From Biomphalaria glabrata (lineage: Eukaryota > Mollusca > Gastropoda > Planorbidae), in the NCBI RefSeq assembly GCF_947242115.1, contig NC_074713.1, positions 25,702,378 through 25,766,377 on the forward strand: a stretch of 64,000 nt of DNA, read 5' to 3'. Numbering within the stretch: position 1 is the stretch's first letter; each line of letters starts with the position of its first letter. This document shows, piece after piece, positions 23,697 to 34,882 of this stretch. The notes beneath the pieces were generated by a model, which saw nothing but the letters and a program-made list of their open reading frames with translations, was not told where the DNA came from and did not search any database. The position numbers and the translations under genes were made by a program.

Positions 23697-24054
23697 CTAT
23701 CTATACATTTCTATATGCAATATCATATCTATACATTTCATTTTCCCGCAGTATAATTTTATCTTTCTCTAAAATAATTTATAGCTAAGAAATTTCAATA
23801 TATAAATACAATAGCATGTTTGTCTAGATGTATAAACAATCATAACATTCTTTCAAACACAACAATTAATAATTAAGATATAAAAGAAATAATGCATCAT
23901 ATTTATTTAGACTTTTCTCATCATAATCCAATAGTTCCCTTTACCAATATTATCACGTGCAGTTTTTGCCTTAACAGGTATTAAACATTAAGCATAAAAC
24001 AACACTATCCAATACATATTGTACCCACTAGGGTTCAACAATAGGCCTATATAT
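23697..24054. other. Intergenic, AT-rich, nothing recognised
   Basis: Short direct repeat of TATCTATACATTTC near 23700 and 23727; otherwise featureless. Confidence 0.4.
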
Positions 24055-24270
24055 AATAATGATAATTTTAATAATAATTTAATAATTGTATTTATAAAGC
24101 GCTGTTAACAAACAAAACGTAGGCTCAAGACGCTGTAATAACATTACAAAGACAAACATGAGAGCTAAAATGACAACCAAATCTAAAAAAGTTTTAAACA
24201 GGTAGGTCTTTATGTTCTTCTTGAAAGTAGTGTGGTATTTATATAGGCCTACATTATTCGTATTCATGTC
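24055..24270 (-). mobile_element. LINE 3' end with AGCGCTTTATAAAT tail
   Basis: Minus strand reads YHTTFKKNIKTYLFKTFLD, a common LINE ORF2 terminus, and ends in AACAGCGCTTTATAAATAC followed by (ATTATT)-type tail. 5' truncated. Confidence 0.65.
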
Positions 24271-24524
24271 CATCCAGAATCATCTACATCATAATTCATA
24301 CAAATCTTGACGTTTTGCTTTGACATTATGTTTACAATTTTCTGTAATATAGTAAGATTAGTAGACTTAATATTTCTGTCCACTTGACTTCGAATTGCAT
24401 TACCTCAATACAAAACTCAAGCAACAATGAGTAAAGTCATCATTGCAGTGTATCCCTTCTCTATTCACATATTTATGTAGCCTTAATATTATGTTCGCAC
24501 CTCCTTTTTTCTCTTTCCCTACTT

Positions 24525-24895
24525 ATTGTACAGACTACAGACGTTACTTCAAAAAAGAAGATAATTACGTTATAAGAATTTCAGGGGTCAATCTAGTCAT
24601 ACATGTTGATCAGATGACTTAAGCTCTTCTGCTAAAGTTGTTGGTTTTCTTGGCTGGTTAAGGCAAACCATTTCATTCACTTTGTGCATATCACCCATTT
24701 CTGGTCACTATGTTGCATTATCCGCCTGTGTTGTTTCCAATATTTACTTGCCTTTTTTTTTCCACTTTACAGTTTCTCTTATAAAACTCTCCACCACTGT
24801 GATGTCATTTCCGTTCAATACAAGCATTCACACCATTTTTGATTTACACAATGGCCACTCTGACCGTAACATTGAAAGACGGTAATGGAGATCGT
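24525..24895 (-). mobile_element. LINE 3' end fragment
   Basis: On the minus strand: GGTTTGCCTTAACCAGCCAAGA then CTTCTTTTTTGAAGTAACG, matching the fragments at 10125 (+) and 63095 (-), which encode an NGLPEP..RK.NDLAE block. Confidence 0.6.
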
Positions 24896-25611
24896 GCTTA
24901 AAAATAATTATGGAGCTCTCACAATTACAGTACCATACTGAAAGAGATGAGTTTGGAGCTATTTGATTTTTTTAAAATCTGTACAAACGGCATTTATATG
25001 ACCCTGTATGACTTTGAAGCTCATTAAAAAAATTAGAGCACATCAAAAAGGATACGTATTCATGAACAAATTCCGGCTGCAAAATATTGCAATAAGCAAT
25101 TATAATATAAACAAAAATTTAATCCATCCTATTGGTATGTACAGATGATATGTAAAACATTTATATTAGTATTTTTCATAATATTGTAACAATTCTACTT
25201 AGTACAGATATATGATAAATACCATTAAAAAATTTCCCCTCAAAAGCCCAATGGGTCACTCTTGAACCAATGATTTTAAAGGGTAATTAATAATAAATGG
25301 ATAACAAATTAAAATCAAATACACATGTCCATTAAATAAAAACTTTAGATACATATTAATAAAAGAAAGATTGTGTATTCTTATTTTTGCATAGGGGCAT
25401 ATACTCTACTATACTGTAATAAGGAAATTGTAATAGTTAGTTCTCTTACCTCCATAGACAGAACTCTGGGCTTAATAAAATTATAGTCAATTTAATAATT
25501 AATGAAGTGATTTTTCTGACATTTTAATTAAATGTGTTGTGACACAAGTTTATTGTAGGAAGTTTCAGCTCGATACAATAAAAAAATTGAGTTGTCTAAA
25601 TAAATTATTCA
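24896..25611. other. Intergenic, no gene seen
   Basis: AT-rich; no repeat ends or coding pattern found. Confidence 0.4.
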
Positions 25612-27497
25612 TTTTTAGCGGCCCCCGTAAGGGGAAAAAGCCGCTATTAGGTTTGTGCAAAATGTCCGTCTGTAAGTCTGTCCGTCTGTCCGTCTGTCCG
25701 TCTGTCACACTCAGATCTCGAAAACTAGAAGAGATAGGAAAAATATTATTTCATCATTAAATCCGGCTTGAAAAGTTTAGGTGCAACGGCTACTTTTGGT
25801 TTTCTAAAAGCAAACCGTTTAATTTATAAAATTAATTATGCAAGCGATTTTTTCATAAAAATACACCAATTCTAAAACAATTACGTAAATGTAAGGGAGG
25901 CAATGTTACAATATGCTAACAAAGATGAACGATTTTTGTGTATTTTCAGTATCACTAAGTCAAATATATTTTTAAAATGTACAGGAAATGTTTACAAATA
26001 CAAATAATAGTTAAAGACGTTTTTTCTGGTCAACTAGCTGCTAAAATTAAAAGAAAACATTTCTGTTTGTTTATAAAGGCTAATAATGCACTTTGTATGT
26101 AAATATCACGCACATTTTTTTAAATGGACTTTTTATGCAGCGATTTTCGTGCAGTAGCGTAACGTCGCAACATGATCAGGTGCTAAACCAATTCCTTAAA
26201 CTTTTTTAAAAAATCAGATTTTATTTATTTTTTGTTTAGTGCCCCCATCCGAATAAAAGAAGATTATTTTTGTGCGTTTTGTCTGTTAATCGGTCTGTCC
26301 GTCACGATTAGATTAAAAAAACTAGAACTCTAAAAGCTATTGAAAATCTGATTTACACTTTAATGTTCCTCCCGTAACATCTCAATAGTTTTAAGTATCT
26401 AAAAATTGATTGTTCCGGATTTTTTTGTGCAAAACTAATCAACCCCAACAAATGTTTGTTTGCTCTTCTAATTTATATTACATTCAATTTCCATGCTTAA
26501 ACGTTGCAAAAACACATTATCAATAATATGTTGTTCCATTTTTTTATGTAAATAGCATATTAATGCTAAATCAAAATCTCTATACTGACTTATATTTCAT
26601 TAAGTGTAAAAATGTTCCGGATATTGTTTTATAAAACATAAATTTTGCCTAATGATTGTTTGAAATCGCATAATTTACTAATATTACACTTATATTATTT
26701 GACAATGCGTCACTATAATTTGGTTATCAATATCAAATTGTTCCGTATTTTCATCTTTAAACAAATTTTAAAAATATCGACAATAGGTTGTTCGGGGCTT
26801 TAAAAAAAAGTAATTTACTAGAATTGATTACTGAAAATTACTTTTTAGACATTTAATTTTCTTGCTAAAACATAACATAGAAGTTTTGTAATCGATAAAG
26901 AAAGTTCCGGATTTTGTTTCTTACAAATCGTCGCCAGAAATTTTCGAATTTATTTAAAAATCTACTAACGCCAAATAATTGTTTGAACTCCCTCTTCTAA
27001 TTAATAAACAAATAATCTTCTCATTTACGAAATAATGTTTTTACGGATTTTTATGAAAAATATTTTAACTCACTACTCTCTTACAGTACATTTAACTTTC
27101 TACCTAAAACATTAAAAAATCTAATTATCGTTAATATTATGTTCCGATTTTTAAGGAAAACAGAATCCAAACACCAAAGTAAGGTATGAAAATCTCTCCA
27201 CGTGGCTGTAGTACATCTAATTTTTATACGAGACCATCCAAAAAATTTAATTAACGGTATTACATTTATCTGAAATTCTCTTTTTCTTTTACTATTTATA
27301 CAAACATCCGGAACAATCTATTATATAAACTTTTCAATTGTGTTCATACCTAAAAATTATTGCGATGTTTTGAAACGTAAAATAAAGGTTAATCAATTTT
27401 TAATAACTTTTAGTTGTTATTTTTATATCAAGATAACGGACAGACCGACTGACAGACAAAACGCAAAAACAATGTGGCTTTGATCCTTTTTAAATAA
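25612..27497. mobile_element. Non-autonomous DNA element(s) with TCTGTCCGT ends and GTTCCGGATTTT sub-repeats
   Basis: At 25615 a hairpin-like AGCGGCCCCCGTAAGGGG..GCCGCT precedes a (GTCTGTCC)n run. At 26255-26310 the text TGCGTTTTGTCTGTTAATCG followed by GTCTGTCCGT is mirrored at 27436-27480 (ACGGACAGACCGACTGACAG, then ACAAAACGCA), defining inverted ends of a unit of about 1.25 kb. Between them TTCCGGATTTT-like words recur near 26413, 26613, 26752, 26912, 27052, 27142 and (reversed) 27306. No transposase. Confidence 0.65.
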
Positions 27498-27499
27498 TA

Positions 27500-28140
27500 T
27501 CAATTAGAACTCAGTGCACCAATGTCTATGAACCCTCGTTAAATATCTCGTGTAAATAAAGACATTTTTTTTTTATGGTACCGGTACTAGCCTATTGTGA
27601 GGTAATGGAATTTTTTTTCTTTGACGTCATATGAATGGACTCTTTAAATGTAATGTTAAAAGAACGCACTCGGTGCACCAATGTCTATTAACCCTCGAAA
27701 AAATTGCCTGTATTAATGAAAACATATTTTAGTCTAACTAAGCCGTGTGACGTAGTGTTTTTTTTTCCTTTGACGTCACATGGAATGAATTCTTTAAATG
27801 AAATGCTAAAAGAACGCACTCGGTGCACCAATGTCTATGAACACTCGAGAAATGGCTCGTGTTGATAAAGGTGATTTTTAGTCTAGCTAGGCCTTGTGAC
27901 GTAGTGTTTTGTTTTCCTTTGACGTCATATGGAATGAATTCTTTAAATGAAATGCTTAAAGAACGCACTCGGTGCACCAAAGTCTATGAACACTCGATAA
28001 AAGGCTCTTATAGATGAAGGCGATTTTTAGTCTAGCTAGGCCGTGTGACGTAGTGTTTTTTTTTTCCCTCTGACGTTATATGGAATTAATTCTTCAAATG
28101 AAATGAAAAAAGAACTCGGTATAGTAATGTTTATTAAGCC
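27500..28140. repeat. 150-bp tandem repeat, five units
   Basis: The marker CTCGGTGCACCAATGTCTATG recurs near 27510, 27668, 27818, 27968 and (degraded) 28112. Each unit also carries TTTGACGTCATATGGAATG, which includes the palindrome TGACGTCA. The family is also present at 21684. Confidence 0.85.
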
Positions 28141-28164
28141 TCGTTATGCGACTCGCGTTTAAAA

Positions 28165-28340
28165 AAGGAATGATATCTTGATTTAGATCTAATCTAGATT
28201 TTTTAAACTAGATCTAGATTTTTATTACAGTAGGCCTATATCTAGATCTGGATTTATATTCTAATTAAAATTATTTTAGAGTCTAGATCTAGAATTTCTA
28301 GATCTAGTTTAGACTAAAATAGACTAGATTAAGATGTAGA
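28165..28340. repeat. TCTAGA/AGATCT-rich tract
   Basis: Overlapping CTAGATCTAGA words and near-palindromes; same type as 19090-19460. Confidence 0.65.
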
Positions 28341-28507
28341 ATTTCAATTTCTAAACTTAAAGTGTAAAAAAAAAGTGTAGATTTTCATTTCCAAACGTTT
28401 TGATCAATATTGTAATGTTTTAATATACTAAAACTAATCTACTATTTTTTTATTAAATTTAAATTTACGGCAAATGAATCTTTGAAACATTATTACTTTT
28501 GACCATC

Positions 28508-28810
28508 GGATGGCTGCCTGGTCGTGCGGTTTGCGCGCTGGACTGTCGTTCAGATTTATGGATGGCCCAGGGTTCAAACCCTGCCCGCTCCCATCCCCCG
28601 TCGTCCTGCGGGAGGTTTGGACTAGGAAGTAATTATCTTCAACTCTGAAGGAACATCCGAAACGTGTAAAACATTTTACATCAAAATTAAATCACCTCTT
28701 GAATATTATTTGCGAATAGGCAGATCCGACAGGGATCCGACTTCGACGGGGGCCGCCTCTGAGTTTGTGTAACACAAACTCTCTTTGTAATCTTGTTTTC
28801 TTTTAGACTA
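28508..28810 (+). mobile_element. tRNA-derived SINE, family 1, near full length with LINE-like tail
   Basis: Head GGATGGCTGCCTGGTCGTGC, B box GGTTCAAACCC, core CTGCCCGCTCCCATCCCC, GCGGGAGGTTTGGACTAGG, CTTCAACTCTGAAGGAACAT, and a 3' tail GGGGGCCGCCTCTGAGTTTG to TTTGTAATCTTG shared with the LINE end at 10330-10385. The best copy in the window. Confidence 0.88.
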
Positions 28811-28864
28811 CCAAAGAGTAAGTTAATTGTAGGAATTATATATACATATGGTAATGACCTTAAT

Positions 28865-28985
28865 TGATCCCATATATCTGGGATAAGTGCAGTGTTTCAC
28901 ATGACTACACAAATCCAGTTGCAACCTGCATATTTTTCATCATCTCGTGCTGACAAAGCCGTTGTCCGCCAGCGGGCTATATAAA
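28865..28985 (-). mobile_element. LINE C-terminal fragment, relative of 7495
   Basis: CACATGACTACACAAATCCAG, GCAACCTGCATATTTTTCA and GTTGTCCGCCAGCGG align with 7520-7600. Decayed zinc-finger end. Confidence 0.6.
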
Positions 28986-29340
28986 TATATATTATGTTAC
29001 AACTTTAAGAATACACAACATTTACAATTTAAGACTTCAACAATTTTATTGTCTTTTGCTGGTATAACAAAAAAAAAACAGATAATAGAAAATAGTGCTA
29101 CTGTAATATATGTGACAGTCAAGATCAATCAGTATTATTAAAAAAATGCATTTGTTATTTTGTGTAACAAAAAATGCAATATAACAAAATGCAAAATAAC
29201 AAAGAGAGTTTTGATTTTCACACAAATTCTAAGGCAGTAGTAACATTTTATTTATAAATTTTTCAAAAAAAATTTTTTAGAATTATTTTGCTCTAATTTA
29301 TAGCAAAAATTCTTTCTCATTATTAATAGTAGTACACACG
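28986..29340. other. Intergenic, A/T-rich
   Basis: AAAATGCAATATAACAAAATGC is locally repeated near 29168-29200. No gene. Confidence 0.4.
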
Positions 29341-29842
29341 CAGGGGCGGACTGGCTATATGGGCATTTAGGCTAATGCCCGGTGGGACTGTAGGCCCTAC
29401 TCAAATGGGCCTAAAAGGTCTCATGAATGCCACTATGTCACGCATAAAATTGTTAAAGGTTTTATAATATTCTCATATAAGAGGCTTTATGAGCGTCAAG
29501 TTAAATTAATCTTTTACAGACTACAATGTAATACTAATTAAATCTAACACATTTTCTAAAATAATGTAATAGCCTACATCCGTAGACAGTGCTATTAGTA
29601 GGCTTCATCCTTTAGGGCTAACAAACATAGCGATTCAAAAGCAACATAAGTCCTATATTTCTTTTAAAGATATAAAGTGTTATAGAGTATGCATACAGTT
29701 ATCGATACATCATAAACAAACAAAAAATAATGATTTTGAGAACAGATAGGCCTATAATTGGAGGCCCATCATATGATATACAATTTACGAAATGTACTGT
29801 ATAGAAATGCCTGGGCCGATTTTGACATCCAGTCCGCCCATG
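29341..29842. mobile_element. 502-bp hAT-like MITE (CAGGGGCGGACTGG ends)
   Basis: Ends CAGGGGCGGACTGG and CCAGTCCGCCCATG are inverted with one or two mismatches. The 8-bp flanks TACACACG and TATACACT agree at 6 of 8. A fragment of the same family (GGCTAATGCTCGGTGGGCC) is at 39473. Confidence 0.75.
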
Positions 29843-30955
29843 TATACACTATTTGTATTTTAAGTAATAATTTTAAAAAATTATGAATTTGTGTGAAAAG
29901 GGGGATTTGCATGTTTAATTTTAAAATAAAAGGATTCACTTTCAGAAGACCAAAAGTAGTCATTTTTATCACATTACAAAATATGGTGAAAGAATTCAAG
30001 AGCACTTTTATTTATTGAGATTTAAACATTACAAATATATATTGAGATTTAAACATTACAAATATATATTGAGATTTAAACATTACAAATATATCACACT
30101 AAACTCACAGTTGCTTTTTTTCGTTTCAGTGGTTGCTACAATTGTTAAGAAAAAATTAAAATTAAAATATATGTTTTTTTCTATTTTATACAGTATTTGA
30201 GATTCTAAAACAGTTATACTTATTTTTTTCATTTTTTGTTTCAGTGGCGTTGTGCTTATTTATTTCAATTTTGACAGCTCTATTTTAATTGCGAACTTTG
30301 AAATGCTATTTAGAATCCCCAGTACTAATGGTTGCATTAGAGAAAAATAAAATGGATGTTATGTTTGCAACATAGCATGGCTGTTACCATCTGCTGAATG
30401 GGCCAGCTTAGTCATTCAAGGAACCCAATGCTGATCTCTGAGCTGGTCTTTGAAGTGCTTATGAAAGTCTTTTCTGAAACACATTTAAGCTCACACAAAA
30501 TAATGACTTTGTCATACTGTTATACCTCACATACTGTCAAACGTTGTCACACCTGGCACAAGAGCCACGTAGTCAGGAAACCACTGCATAGTAGGAATGG
30601 ATATTTATTAAAAAAGAAAACTTGGGTCTAGATTTGCTGAACTTTAGTTGCACTTTTGTGTAATTTAATTATGCTATCCAAATACGTTTGAAAACTACTG
30701 TTAATAATGACCAAAAAATGCAACATTGAGCAAAATCAAAGATCAGAAAAATGCACCAAGAAAAAAAGTAGGGAGAAGAAGGGAATGAAGGCCTGCCATC
30801 AAATTATTCTTCTTAATTTATATTTTAATTTTTCTTTTAAAGAAAACATTATCAGACTATATATAAGATAAATAAATAATTAATTAAGTGTGACCATAAT
30901 AAGAATTATATATTGTGCATCATGCTTTTTTTTCTCAGAATATGATTGATAACAT
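29843..30955. other. Intergenic, with 27-bp x3 repeat at 30015-30096
   Basis: TTGAGATTTAAACATTACA plus AATATATA is repeated three times in tandem. The remainder shows nothing recognisable. Confidence 0.5.
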
Positions 30956-30959
30956 AAGT

Positions 30960-33941
30960 TACTACCAAAATCCTGCAAATGAGTAATTCGTTCTGTTGCA
31001 ACTGTATTTAGTGTCAAACCATGTAGGCTACAAGACATGATTTTGAATCCTCCTGTTCATCATTATCAGCAGTACACTCATTTGTAGCATCATCACTTTC
31101 CAAAGTCAGATCAATTATCAAACTACATGAAGTTGAGGGTTTGAATGTATGAAATTCTCTCTTCCAAGAGCCATGGACATCCTTAACATCCTTACCATCA
31201 ATATTACCAGACCCATTAGATGAACGTTTAGGTTTTTTACAGTCCAGTGATTCAGGAAAGAAATATTTTTGAGAACTTCTGTTGTCAGACAAATCACATG
31301 GATTGCGACAAGTATTTTGAGCAGCCTGCTCGATTGATATATATTTTTTAGCTTTCAAGTCAATAGGAGAATGATCCATTGTTACACTGTTTTTTACAAA
31401 TGTTTTTTTATCTTCAGAGATGATCACCTTTTTATCTGTTAAACCACTTGGTTGATCTACTAATGATTCTATTAAAGTTCAGAGTCTTCACAATAAACAA
31501 CCCCCTTTGCTGGGGGTTTGCTTCTGCGCGTGAGCTTTTTCCCCTTCACTATGGCTGATGTATTATAGCCTATACCTCCTAATAGTATCTGTGTTTCTGA
31601 ATGACTACTAAACTGATTAGTAGCATTAGCACTAACAGCATGTGGTTGAGAAAGGTAGGCATCAAAGCAAGACATGTTAAATCTATCTTTAGTTCCTGTG
31701 ACTATAGGAACAACCTTGCTAGGTCTGAGTGCATACACAAACTGAACAAGTTCAGTGTAGCTACAGTGATCAGAATATGGCACTATGTACAGATTGGGAT
31801 TCTTCATCGTATTTTCTGAGCAACCTGAAAAGAATGATCAATTGTTCGGTTTTAAATCAAAGTGCACTAAAGAAGAAGTACAATACTAAAATAAACAGGT
31901 CATATTAAAAACAAATAGATTTGCCATTGTGATTGTAAGAAGGCAGTTGTTTTTGTAAGTAAAATAAACGGTATTATTGTCAATTAACTTTTTTTTAAAT
32001 TTTGTCCTTGCATGCAACTAATTTCTAGGCGTATAAAGCCACTGTGTGCTACAATATGTGACCCTCATTCTTAATGTGCTTAATCATTATAGTCTTTTAT
32101 AGATATTATTAATTAGGATGGCTGCCGGGTCGTGCGGTTTGAGCGCTGGACTGTCGTTTGAACTTATCGATGGTCCCGGGTTCAAACCTTGCCCGCTCCC
32201 ATCACCCGTCTTCATGCGGGAGGTTTGGACTAGGAAGTAAACTATCTTCAACTCTGAAGGAACATTCGAAAAATTTACTACATATATATACCAAAAAGGA
32301 TACAAATTTATTTAATATAAGCAGCATCAGCACAAAAACACACAATGCTAGATGATAAAGATGGTATCTTATTGTAGCAGAAAGCCAACAAAATACACCA
32401 GAGGAAATATTGCATTAAAAGATTATCTAAGCCTTTTCTTGACATGTTGAATTACCCAAAGGTTTTAGACTTTGATCTAGATTAATTGGAATTTTAGTAG
32501 GCCTAATAGGCCTACATTTTAAAATTTAGTTCTTCAAATCACTTTTTATTTCAAAGAAGAGATCTAAAAGATTACCTAACAATAGTAAAAAAAAAAGTCA
32601 CTTATATAAAAAAGGTTTTCTGCTCTAATATGTTTTGCACCTTTTTTTTTTTTTTTTTTTAATTCTAAATATAGGTATGTTTAGATTAAGATCATATAAA
32701 CTAGGCCTATAGGAAAATATTTTTGAAGGCGATTTAGATTACATTCACTGTGACTTGACATTGCTCATAATGTGATGTCAAAGAAAAAAAAAAAGAATAA
32801 TTGTGTAAGAAAAATATATAAAACAAAGTTGTTGTTTTTTTTATGAATCAAAGAGTTTAAAAATCTATATATATTTATTTCTTATTGACTAGTCTAAATT
32901 TAATATAGGCCTACATTGTATATAAAGTTACTGAAGCATTATTACAGTTGTCCTTTAATGAAATCCTCAGTTAAATAATTAAATATATGGCTTAGTGTTT
33001 TTCTTCTTCTTACCTTTTTGTTATTGCAAAATAATTTTTTGATGAATCAGCCGGTAATTTTTTTTTCATCCTTAGAAATTTAAAAATAAGAAATTAAGCC
33101 TACCTGCAAAAATTGCTGTTGGAATAATGCCGATCGTTGGTGAATGATTGTTCAAATCCCTTAAAGTTTGGTACAACTTTCTCTTAGAAACAACAGTCAA
33201 TCTAGAGGTTTTCTCACCCATAGAAGTTATAAATACATTGGTTTTAAAGAGTAGATTACACAATTTATATCTTTCACATGAAACTGTAATTGTTTCATTC
33301 AAATGGACGCCCAAGCGAACTAGTAGAGTCTCTTTGCCTGTTTTGTCAAGACCAATAGCAACATTATGGCTGGGATGTTTTTGTATTATGTCTAAAATCT
33401 GATTAAAGCAATCATCTTGGCTCGGGAAAACACAATGAGGGCTACAGAATGTGTTGTCTAAATAGAGTAAGTCCACTTGCCCAGAAAGTTTCTTTGCCTG
33501 TTCAATTATGTCATCAGACAGCTTGAAGTCGCCGGTGTACAGCACATTGCCAAAGCTGCCCTCAAAATACAATATAATAGAACCTGGACAATGGTTGGCA
33601 TCAAAAGCGGTCACAGTGAAGGTAGAGTTCTGTATGCGAGAAAGAGAGATTGGCACAATCGTGCTCTGGTTCAATGGCAATATATTTATAAGTTCTTTCT
33701 TGACCTCAAACCTTTCCACTAACAATTGGGCTATAAGCATGAAAGTAGCGCTATATAAAAGCTATATATATATATATATATATATATTTCTGAACAGTAG
33801 ACTGGCTTCTGCCATGTTGATGTCAACCCATCAGTATGATCATCGTGAATATGGATTAGGAAATGTACATACATATATGCAGTCTCTTTTTTCCCATTTA
33901 TCTATTGCTATATGAGTGTTTTGAATTATATGACCATTCAT
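30960..33941 (-). pseudogene. DCLRE1B: Second DCLRE1B (Apollo) copy, truncated and broken
   Basis: Same strand, order and intron position as the first copy, so a DNA-level duplicate, not a retrocopy. Exon 1 (33941-33104) keeps DANHCPGS, YTGDFK and a 220-codon open frame to a good donor (GCAG|GTAGGC). Upstream, a frameshift precedes the HIHDDH version of the HxHxDH motif, and a (TA)n insertion with an in-frame stop at about 33745-33790 separates PVYCSEI from the remainder. Exon 2 (from 31824) keeps PYSDHCSY and PIVTGTK, then stops near 31472. Homology continues in another frame to about 31014 and ends near 30960, so the AT-hook, tandem repeat and Cys module are absent. Intron ends are still closely similar to copy 1, suggesting moderate age or gene conversion. 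A truncated protein from an internal start cannot be excluded. Confidence 0.85.
32114..32290 (+). mobile_element. tRNA-derived SINE, family 1, in pseudogene intron
   Basis: GGATGGCTGCCGGGTCGTGC, GGTTCAAACCTTGCCCGCTCC, GCGGGAGGTTTGGACTAGG and CTCTGAAGGAACATTCG. The first Apollo copy lacks it at the matching place, so it arrived after the duplication. Confidence 0.85.
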
Positions 33942-34882
33942 TCTAAAAACCTAAAAAGAAATGCACAAGAAAAAAAAATTCAAATGCAAATATGAAAATA
34001 TAGATCTATACTTTTTTATGAGATTTAAGCAGTTAATATTTAGAATTACATGTTTAATGTGAGAAAGCGCTCCACGAAATTCTAAAATTAACAAAAATTG
34101 ATAAATAGCTGTAAGAAAAGTTATATACAATGATCTAAATTGTGAATATGTGTGTTTTATTGTATTAAATTTTGTATCATGAAGTACCGTATGTTCCTAA
34201 ATATTTTACATTTAAATCTAGTCAATGCAAAGTTCAATAAGGATCAAAACATAAAGTAATTTTTTATTCTTTGATTTTGTTCAAAGCCAAAGTATAATAC
34301 CTACTTGATATTGACGACATTGTGGCGAACTAGCTGGGTAGTTGAAGGCAACATAGGTGGTATAAAAAAACAAACACAATTCTAAATATCCCTTTCTTTT
34401 ATTTTATTACCAACACCAAAACCTATCTAGCTAACTTGAACACTCATTTGTACAACTCTGCTGTATGTACATGATCTGCCTCTCATTTACTTGGTCACTC
34501 CAACTTTTCTTGTTCATTCACAAATAAATTTATTGTGTAAATACTGATAAACTATATAATTAATATAGGCTATCTTTTTAGGTAAAGTTTTAATCAATGT
34601 AATTAACTTAACTCCTTTCAAGTCTTTCTTAATTTATGACAGTAGGCCTTCTGTTATAATCACCTCAAGAAAACAAGTAATATCAACATTGCCCATTTCA
34701 ATAACTGTTGCCTAATAGATTCCATTTCCAGTAAACAGAAAAAAAAATGAAATTACCAAAAATAAAGGGACAAGGAACACTGAAATTATTAGAAAGACCT
34801 CAGTAAAAGGTAAAGAAACTTATTTAAAAAGAAAAAGAAGGCATATTATATCTCTTATCCAAATTATTAAAAAGGATGTATA
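33942..34882. other. Upstream region of the second Apollo copy
   Basis: Aligns patchily with 11503-12300 upstream of copy 1 (for example GGCAACATAG, TCATTTACTTGGTCACTCC against TCATTTAGTCATTTCC), marking the extent of the duplication. No separate gene seen. Confidence 0.55.

Noticed and set aside
28508-28600. A tRNA gene
   Set aside because: The tRNA-like promoter boxes belong to the head of a SINE repeated at several other places; no complete cloverleaf with CCA-end context.
33072-33740. The second Apollo copy as a functional gene
   Set aside because: The N-terminal metal-binding segment is out of frame and interrupted, and exon 2 stops early; kept as a pseudogene.
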